From Spirochaetaceae bacterium (GTDB lineage Bacteria > Spirochaetota > Spirochaetia > Treponematales > Rectinemataceae), in NCBI GenBank assembly GCA_025356015.1, contig JANXYO010000069.1:1-64000 (forward strand): 64,000 nt of DNA, read 5' to 3'. Shown here piece by piece: positions 58,901 through 64,000 of this stretch (position 1 is its first letter; the number at the start of each line of letters is the position of its first letter). The position numbers and the translations under genes were made by a program. The notes beneath the pieces are model-generated. The model was not told the DNA's origin. It ran no database searches and saw only the letters and a program-made list of their open reading frames with translations.

Positions 58901-59697
58901 CCCGTCTCGATGGACGCCGGGCCGAGGTGGCCGAGCTCGAGAACCAGCTGGGACGGGTCAAGCGGCTCGAGGATGAAGTGAACCAGAAGGTCACCCGCTT
59001 CCTCGCCGAAAAGCGGCGCATCGACGCCCTCGAGGAGGACTTCGGCCGCCTCGCGGCCGTGTCCCAGAACGTCGACAAGAAGCTTGAGCAGGTCACCGGA
59101 CAGGCCGATGCCCTCACCGAGGCCCAGTCTACGATCAGGAAGCTCCTCGACCTCGCCCAGGAAGCCGACGCCAAGTACGAGCGCCTCGAGAAGAAGACGG
59201 GGGTCCTTGATTCGACCACCGAGGCCGTGGACAAGAACTTCCAGTCCATCCAGGGCATCGAGAAGGCCATCGCCTCCATCGGCACCGAGCTTCGCAAGAT
59301 ACCGGACAGGGTCGTCGAGATACGCAAGACTGTGGACATCCTCGCCGCAGACAAGGCCAAGGCCGACGAGGCCATGGCCAAGCTCGGCGAGCTGGACGGC
59401 ATCATCGCCGACTCCGAGAAGCGCATCGCCGAGGTCCAGAAGGCCCGCGAGTGGCTGGCGAGGGCCGAGACCCGGCTCGAGGAGATCGACCGCCGCGCCC
59501 AGGAGCAGCTCAAGCTCCTTTCCACCCTCCTCAAGGACGAGGGCGGAAAACGCGGTCCCGGCGCCCCGCCCTCGAGCGTCCAGGACACGGTCCGCAAGCT
59601 CGCGAGGCAGGGCTGGAGCGCCGACGAGATAGCGCGGGCGGTGAAGGTCTCGCGGGGTGAGGTCGAGCTCATCCTCGAGCTCGGGGCGAAAACCTAA
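55930..59697 (+). CDS. Giant membrane-anchored coiled-coil protein (SpiroCoCo family)
   Basis: 1,255 residues. One N-terminal helix (LITLGIVLVVLLIYRQL, about residues 12-28) is followed by more than 1,100 residues of nearly unbroken coiled coil rich in Ala, Glu, Arg and Leu. A small globular end reads VRKLARQGWSADEIARAVKV and looks like a helix-turn-helix of the DUF-type found at the C-terminus of this spirochaete family. Its length if fully extended would be over 150 nm (1.5 Å per residue). In spirochaetes such proteins are thought to shape or brace the cell. Repeats such as VLATARAENMKVLAIARAET suggest internal duplications. Confidence 0.88.
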   Translation: MEFRMLFTTGNLITLGIVLVVLLIYRQLDRDNRSLEKVKKYAERLRDELAVYVDKRAEDLKRYGIELDVHQKAAKIALDRIQGVQEGLAARAGAIEGIEKRLGEYDAALAKLMDMTARVDENLVRLHEESSFTDQVGRKLDSAQKTMAQIAQELPALRANFAADSASTLESFKEGMLVEVGKRLDEIGSVLERARGEAGASLNRAETGRAELERDLARAFERARAEAEKLEDAAFTKLKEGTEAKAARLKEIIEDKFAQLGGLSKERMSETQGLIKAFKADWKTESEELLAAARAETGEVLATARAENMKVLAIARAETADFLSAARTDTEALVTGAKSDIADAADRLGSRIDEVDTRVLAAERLYDERFEKVELRAEELAAGLVEKTKALLLEQRRELERLASENASAAEAIEGLARDRTEAIDRRIAEHESLLGARIIAFDRQIEEHEATVRSRTESVGAAQAAALDRFTAESRDFIEGYKAEIAAAIKTASAELTRTEASLKETTARASRDMAALEARLGSEGEGLANRAFEEFGKRLEEYGSEAEARFERLESAGEEIGRLDTALRTSMEQVGRRVENDFAAFGRALEDRRARFEEAFLGEAAKLRAGMAALEEELAALKTRAYENVSEKLKVFEDDFFIDLKTRGENIEARLESWRSDLDKTLSDLAARAASDRTIAERAAGEEMRSRIADAQARLQDQLATLRDRVEAVQDGIQAQSGMAGEALAALKDNVLKDAADARATAQAYVEGEISHFSLETNARLKTSERDLEGRLSALETLVSAEEARVRETRDTVSAATESLRTRFAEALGAAESRVRSDLESFSGASSALIDNARAEYEAQRDSFASAAQAERDRISKELTSLADRTAELRQDLSTRISQALEGFSRGYESLLADIGKRQRDAQTESESRVREVRDAIQDLSLKLESGRAQSFGKVESEAARLSQVLAEIDKGQKAFIAQTRVFERADEIRETLATGIESMKADLSRLDGRRAEVAELENQLGRVKRLEDEVNQKVTRFLAEKRRIDALEEDFGRLAAVSQNVDKKLEQVTGQADALTEAQSTIRKLLDLAQEADAKYERLEKKTGVLDSTTEAVDKNFQSIQGIEKAIASIGTELRKIPDRVVEIRKTVDILAADKAKADEAMAKLGELDGIIADSEKRIAEVQKAREWLARAETRLEEIDRRAQEQLKLLSTLLKDEGGKRGPGAPPSSVQDTVRKLARQGWSADEIARAVKVSRGEVELILELGAKT

Positions 59698-59720
59698 GGG
59701 GCCGGGTACCCGGCCCCCTT
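59696..59720. terminator. Palindromic hairpin between converging genes
   Basis: GGGGCCGGGTACCCGGCCCC is a perfect 20-base palindrome flanked by AA/CTT, directly after the coiled-coil gene stop. On the minus strand it is followed by TTAGGTTTTCG. It may end transcription from both sides. Confidence 0.5.
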
Positions 59721-59759
59721 AGACCCGGCCTGAGGCGGGCAGCCCCGCCGGGTGGCCGC

Positions 59760-60467
59760 CTATTTCGCGAGCAGGGCCGCGAGGCCCACTTCGGCCATGG
59801 CCCTGAAGCTCTTTTCCCGCTCCGCGCTCGTGGTCTCCTCCCCGGTGACGAGGTGGTCGCTCACGGTGAGGACGGCGAGGGCCTCGACACCGTACTTGGC
59901 CGCCAGGGTGTAGAGCTCGGCTGTCTCCATCTCGACGGCCAGGCTTCCAAAGGAGGCCCAGAGCTTCCAGAGATCGGCCTCGTGCTGATAGAAGCTGTCG
60001 GTGGAGAGGATGGAGCCGACGTGGGGCTTGAGGCCAGAGGCCAGGGCGGCCTGGTGGGCGGCGAGGAGGAGGCGGAAGGAGGCAGTGGGGGCGTAGTCCA
60101 TGCCCTTGAAGCGCATCCTGTTGACCGCCGAGTCCGTGGAGGCGCTCATCGCGATGACGAGCTCGCGGACGCCAACCTCCTTCTTCATCGCCCCGCAGGT
60201 GCCGACCCTGATGAGGCGCTTGACCCCGTAGTCCTTGATGAGCTCGTTGACGTAGATCGAGAGGCTCGGCATCCCCATGCCCGTGCCCATGACCGAGACC
60301 CGCTCGCCCTTGTAGAGCCCCGTGTAGCCGAACATGTTGCGGACCTCGTTGAATCGCTCCGGCTTCTCGAGCCAGGTCTCGGCGATGAACTTCGCGCGAA
60401 GGGGGTCGCCGGGCAGGAGGATGCCCTCGGCGATCTGGCCCTTCGCGGCGGTGATGTGGACGCTCAT
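59760..60467 (-). CDS. deoD: Purine-nucleoside phosphorylase (DeoD type)
   Basis: 235 residues. Cleaves purine (deoxy)nucleosides with phosphate. [75 protein letters not shown], catalytic Glu in [12 protein letters not shown], and Asp in [12 protein letters not shown] are all canonical for the hexameric family. It converges on the coiled-coil gene. Confidence 0.96.
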   Translation of the reverse strand: MSVHITAAKGQIAEGILLPGDPLRAKFIAETWLEKPERFNEVRNMFGYTGLYKGERVSVMGTGMGMPSLSIYVNELIKDYGVKRLIRVGTCGAMKKEVGVRELVIAMSASTDSAVNRMRFKGMDYAPTASFRLLLAAHQAALASGLKPHVGSILSTDSFYQHEADLWKLWASFGSLAVEMETAELYTLAAKYGVEALAVLTVSDHLVTGEETTSAEREKSFRAMAEVGLAALLAK

Positions 60468-60535
60468 GTGAAACCTCTTTCGGTGGCAGCATGACCCGTG
60501 CGGGGCCGCTCAAGGCACCGCGCCAGCCTGGAGGA

Positions 60536-61321
60536 TCATGCTACCATGTCCACGCGCTTTTCGGAACCGCCAGGGCCCCGGGGCGAGGCCGCCTCCCCGT
60601 AGCGGCGCGCCACCTCGCTGCCGCGCGTTGCCTCCTCGGCCCTGATGGCGGCGGCCTGGGCCATCGCCTCGGCCTCCATAGAGGCGGCTGCGGCGGCGAC
60701 AGCCAGGTCGGCTGCCGAGGGATCGATGGGCGCAAGGGCCGCGGCCTTCACTATCCGCATCTTGCTGGCTGTCTCCTCGGGCCTTCCCGGGACGGGCTGG
60801 GTGTCGATGCCCACCTCGCCCCCGACGGCGTAGCTCCGACCATCGGGCCCGCGCTCGAGGGTGTAGCTGGCGCCCCCCGTGATGTAGCTGCCGCCGGCGG
60901 CGACATGGGCGGCCTCGTGGGCCCTGACCTCGGCATCCCTCGCGCTGAGGAGCTCGATCATGCGCACGACTTCTGCCGACTGGGCGTTGTTCCTCTGGGC
61001 CAGCCGCCTGCGGGCCTCGGCCAGGTCGCCGAGGGCCTGGTCTTCCCGTGCGTGCCCCGCTCGAGCCTGGTCTGTGCCGGCCCTGGCCTGTCCAGCAAAC
61101 AGGAGCGATTCGGGCCGGCGGGGATCGGCGTCCCGGCGTGGCTGCGCCGCGGTCGCGGGAGGGGCCGCGGCTGGCCCCGATGCGGCTCCCTCGCTCCTGC
61201 CAGCAAAAAGCCCAAGCGCCGCCGGGATCCCCTGGACGGGCCTGATCCGCCCCAGTTCACCAATACGGGGAGTCGAAGAGGAAGACTCGGCCCCGATCGT
61301 GGTCACGGCGGGGATCGCCAT
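60536..61321 (-). CDS. SprA-related putative zinc metalloprotease
   Basis: 261 residues. A low-complexity Ala/Pro/Arg-rich first half, then the family core: LSARDAEVRAHEAAHVAAGG (HExxH-type HEAAH), YITGGASYTLERGPDGRSYA, VGGEVGIDTQPVPGRPEETA and MRIVKAAALAPIDPSAADLA. It has no signal peptide in the preferred form (start MAIPAVTT, 61321). Upstream in-frame codons to 61447 would cross the start of the divergent gene. The activity is inferred from the HExxH motif. The Ala-rich end (about 220-261) is typical. The ribosome site is weak. Confidence 0.8.
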   Translation of the reverse strand: MAIPAVTTIGAESSSSTPRIGELGRIRPVQGIPAALGLFAGRSEGAASGPAAAPPATAAQPRRDADPRRPESLLFAGQARAGTDQARAGHAREDQALGDLAEARRRLAQRNNAQSAEVVRMIELLSARDAEVRAHEAAHVAAGGSYITGGASYTLERGPDGRSYAVGGEVGIDTQPVPGRPEETASKMRIVKAAALAPIDPSAADLAVAAAAASMEAEAMAQAAAIRAEEATRGSEVARRYGEAASPRGPGGSEKRVDMVA

Positions 61322-61458
61322 AAGCAGAAGATAGCCATGAGCCGGGAGCCGGAGCAAGACCGAAAGACTCAAAGGCGCCCGGAGGGCGGGAGGCCACCGA
61401 CAGCGCTCGCTATCCCCTGACTTGGGCTCCGTGCTATCGTTTGCCACCCGGAGGAAGC

Positions 61459-62211
61459 GTGGATCAATTCGAGATACTCTACGAGGACGAGGACATACTC
61501 ATCGCCAACAAGCTCGCGCCCATACCCGTCCAGCCCGAGAAGACCAAGGATCCCTCCCTCCAGGAGCTGCTCAGCGGCCACGGCTCGGGGCGCCACTTCC
61601 TCGAGGCCGCCCACCGCATCGACCGCAGGGCCTCTGGGGCTGTCCTATTCGCCAAGACCGCCAAGTCCCTCACCACGATCGACGCGGCCTTCAGGGCCCG
61701 CCGGGTGGAGAAGAAATACCTGGCCTGCGTCGAGAAGGAGCCCCAGCCCGCCTCAGGCAGGCTCGAGCACGGCCTTTTGTGGGACAGGCGGCGGAACATC
61801 GTCCGTGCCCTTCCCATACAGCCCGGTCTGCCCGGCATCGAGACCGTGAGCGCCAAGAAATCCCCGGGACCCAAGGCCGACAAGGACGCGAAAGGGGGCG
61901 AGATCGAGCGCGCCATCCTCGACTACCGTCTCGTCGGCCGGTCGGAGCGCTACTTCTTCGTGGCGGTCGACCTCATCACCGGCCGCCACCACCAGATCAG
62001 GGCCCAGTTCTCGGCCTCGGGCTTTTCGATCCGCGGAGACCTCAAGTACGGGGCAAAACGGAGCTGCGCCAATGGACTCATCATGCTCCACGCCCGCGAG
62101 CTGGCGATCGCCCATCCCCGCACCGGGGAGAGGGTCGAGGTCACCGCTCCCTTCCCCGCCTCCGAGCCCCTCTGGGCGGTCCTGAGCATCGAGGACGAAA
62201 GCAAGGAATAG
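61459..62211 (+). CDS. RluA-family RNA pseudouridine synthase
   Basis: 250 residues. The start GTG 61459 is directly after GGAGGAAGC. ILYEDEDILIANKLAPIPVQ is the usual opening, the catalytic Asp lies in AAHRIDRRASGAVLFAKT (HRxDxxxSG), followed by KKYLACVEKEP and the C-terminal GRHHQIRAQFSASGFSIRGD with MLHARELAI. There is no S4 domain, so it resembles the small RluA/TruC-like enzymes, and the target uridine cannot be assigned. It contains an extra Lys-rich stretch at about residues 138-155 (AKKSPGPKADKDAKGG). Confidence 0.93.
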   Translation: MDQFEILYEDEDILIANKLAPIPVQPEKTKDPSLQELLSGHGSGRHFLEAAHRIDRRASGAVLFAKTAKSLTTIDAAFRARRVEKKYLACVEKEPQPASGRLEHGLLWDRRRNIVRALPIQPGLPGIETVSAKKSPGPKADKDAKGGEIERAILDYRLVGRSERYFFVAVDLITGRHHQIRAQFSASGFSIRGDLKYGAKRSCANGLIMLHARELAIAHPRTGERVEVTAPFPASEPLWAVLSIEDESKE

Positions 62212-62223
62212 ACGGCAGCGGCC

Positions 62224-62967
62224 CTAGAAGACCTGGGGCATCGCCTTCATGGAACCCGCCGCCTGGTAGTTGAGGAGGCTCCAGTGCATGTAGGCGCTCC
62301 GGCCTCCGCCCGTGGGCTCGACCAGAAGCTCGAAGATCCCGCAGTTGCTCGTCGGCAGGAGGGGCATCCAGGAGCGGCATCCGAAGGTTGAGCGCACGAG
62401 CCACTGGATGAAGCCCCCGTGGGTCACGCAGGCGACGGCCTTCTCCCCCGACACTGCCCGCTGCCGGAGCAGGGCCCAGCCGCGGACCGCCCGGGCAAAA
62501 ACCTGGCTGCTCGTTTCGGCGTCGGCCACCCCGTCCCAGCTCATGCTCCTGAAGGCCTCGTAATCCTCGGGGTGGGCCTTGCTGGATTCCTCGAGGCTCA
62601 GGCCCGAGAACTTCCCGGTGTCGATCTCCATGAACTCGGGATCTAGCCGCGGCGCCCCAAGGCCACAGGCCGAGCAGAGGATGTCAGCGGTTTCGGAAGC
62701 CCTCGAAAGGGGGGAGGACGTTATCGAGGAGATCCCCTTCTGTGAGAGCCAGGCCCCGGCTGCCGCGGCCTGCATGCGGCCGGAATCGTCCAGGGGCAGG
62801 TCGAGCCTGCCCTGGATTATCATCCGCGCATTGCCCTCGCTCTGGCCGTGCCTGACGATGTAAAAGCGGCATGGCTCGCGGAGCATGGCGAAGAACTGGC
62901 CGTCGGCGGCGGGGCCAGGAGCCGGCTTGGCCGGGAGGACATTTCGTGGGGGCATCTCTCTCTTCAT
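62224..62967 (-). CDS. Histidine-phosphatase (phosphoglycerate-mutase-like) family protein
   Basis: 247 residues from the preferred start. The phospho-His sits in FYIVRHGQSEGNARMIIQGR (RHGxxxxN), with the second Arg in SSPLSRASETADIL, acceptor Glu in FMEIDTGKFSGLSLEE, and His in ACVTHGGFIQWLV. Related enzymes hydrolyse phosphosugars, cobalamin precursors or phosphoserine. The N-terminus is uncertain: ATG at 62967, 62955 or 62886. The shortest starts four residues before the first core strand. It converges with the pseudouridine synthase gene, with only 12 bases between. Confidence 0.88.
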   Translation of the reverse strand: MKREMPPRNVLPAKPAPGPAADGQFFAMLREPCRFYIVRHGQSEGNARMIIQGRLDLPLDDSGRMQAAAAGAWLSQKGISSITSSPLSRASETADILCSACGLGAPRLDPEFMEIDTGKFSGLSLEESSKAHPEDYEAFRSMSWDGVADAETSSQVFARAVRGWALLRQRAVSGEKAVACVTHGGFIQWLVRSTFGCRSWMPLLPTSNCGIFELLVEPTGGGRSAYMHWSLLNYQAAGSMKAMPQVF

Positions 62968-63036
62968 TTCGGGGCGAGTATAGCGAGGCCGTCTTGTCAT
63001 GGGAAAGGGAGGCCCTAATGCCCCCGGAAAAGCCGA

Positions 63037-63060
63037 AAGCCCGCCTTAATGAGGCGGGCC
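63037..63060 (-). terminator. Rho-independent terminator after the Gly-rich lipoprotein gene
   Basis: On the minus strand GCCCGCCT-CATTA-AGGCGGGC is followed by TTTCGGCTTTT, 24 bases after the lipoprotein stop. Confidence 0.7.
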
Positions 63061-63084
63061 TTCGTTCTTTCCTCGATTTGGCTA

Positions 63085-63642
<558 letters not shown>

Positions 63643-63774
63643 GGTGCGCTCCTTAGGTTGAAATAGTGCCCCCATTCTAGCGCCACTCTAGGGAAAATCA
63701 AGGCTCTGCGCGCGGCATCCGAAAACCGGCCCCCGTGCTTGCGGAAGCCCTATTCGGGCGACTACATTCAAGCC

Positions 63775-64000
63775 GTGCCAAGAACAGCCCTTCCCGCTTC
63801 GGCCCTCCTCATCTCGGCCCTCGCTGCCCTCTCGGCCCTCCTCCTCTCATCCTGCTATGTCACCGGCCAGGGGGCGCGCTACATGGCGATCCGCTCCCGC
63901 GCCATACCGGTCGAGAGGGCCCTGGCCGACCCCAGGACACCGGGTCCTGTCCGTGCCCTCCTCGAAAGGGCGGCCTCGGTCCGCGCTTTCGCCGAGAGCA
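63775..64000 (+). CDS. Putative aminopeptidase (PF10023-like), N-terminal part
   Basis: The first 75 codons only; the gene runs off the window. GTG start, signal segment LLISALAALSALLLSSCYV with a lipobox-like SSC, then GQGARYMAIRSRAIPVERAL and LLERAASVRAFAES. This order (Cys, Y-x-x-x-Q-G, then LLE-x-x-x-x-R-x-FA) is that of the putative aminopeptidase family found in envelopes of many Gram-negatives. The catalytic zinc motif would lie beyond base 64000, so the assignment is provisional. Confidence 0.65.
   Translation, partial: MPRTALPASALLISALAALSALLLSSCYVTGQGARYMAIRSRAIPVERALADPRTPGPVRALLERAASVRAFAES

Overview
The window looks like chromosome from a GC-rich spirochaete (GC clearly above 60% by eye; not computed). 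The best lineage marker is the 1,255-residue coiled-coil protein at 55930-59697, with an N-terminal membrane anchor and a C-terminal helix-turn-helix-like tail. This is the layout of the spirochaete 'SpiroCoCo' family. No rRNA, tRNA, CRISPR array or insertion sequence was recognised.

Layout. (1) 1-6200: the end of a YciI-like gene overlapping an ECF sigma factor, then a decayed stretch. The decay comprises a membrane-protein gene with an internal amber codon, a GNAT remnant, a frameshifted receiver-hemerythrin gene, a frameshifted exported-protein gene, nine 21-bp tandem repeats and an AT-rich gene remnant. An intact GNAT gene and an intact diguanylate cyclase lie among them. (2) 6210-7613: a membrane SpoIIE-type phosphatase with TPRs. 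(3) 7683-32186: a roughly 24.5 kb carbohydrate or polyol island with two divergent arms that meet at a promoter/operator region near 19140-19350. The left arm encodes a ribose-type ABC importer, a tungsten aldehyde:ferredoxin oxidoreductase (AOR), an archaeal-type (type II) GAPDH, an archaeal-type PGK, an iron-type alcohol dehydrogenase, an SDR and an MtaA-like methyltransferase. The right arm encodes a second URO-D-family protein, an IclR regulator, a second iron-type alcohol dehydrogenase, an SMP-30 lactonase, two SDRs, a split transketolase and a second ABC importer with two permeases. (4) 32253-42261: a chemosensory cluster containing a hybrid histidine kinase, a CheY-like regulator, a STAS protein, CheA, an MCP without a visible HAMP domain, CheW and a diguanylate cyclase fused to hemerythrin. 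(5) 42437-64000: mostly housekeeping genes, including priA, a family 4 uracil-DNA glycosylase, a cyclase/ATPase/TPR regulator, a DUF155-like protein, a PASTA protein, fmt, def, rpsU, an M23 peptidase, the coiled-coil protein, deoD, a SprA-like metalloprotease, a pseudouridine synthase, a histidine phosphatase and a lipoprotein.

How the island may work. Two importers bring in sugar-like substrates. The SDRs, alcohol dehydrogenases and lactonase oxidise or reduce them, and the split transketolase moves two-carbon units. Aldehydes could then be oxidised either by the AOR (electrons to ferredoxin) or by the GAPDH-PGK pair (NAD(P)H plus ATP). The island has no sugar kinase, isomerase or aldolase. 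The PGK has an Asp where the family has a basic substrate-contact residue, and the GAPDH departs from several family motifs. I therefore suspect that the archaeal-type pair acts on an aldehyde other than glyceraldehyde 3-phosphate. This is inference and is the most interesting lead in the window.

The chemosensory cluster has no cheR or cheB, carries STAS and hemerythrin parts, and may be an alternative-output system rather than the flagellar one. The gene group 43943-53784 is tightly packed on the minus strand, with several 4-bp ATGA/GTGA overlaps, and looks like one transcription unit. All family assignments come from reading the translations; no database search was run.
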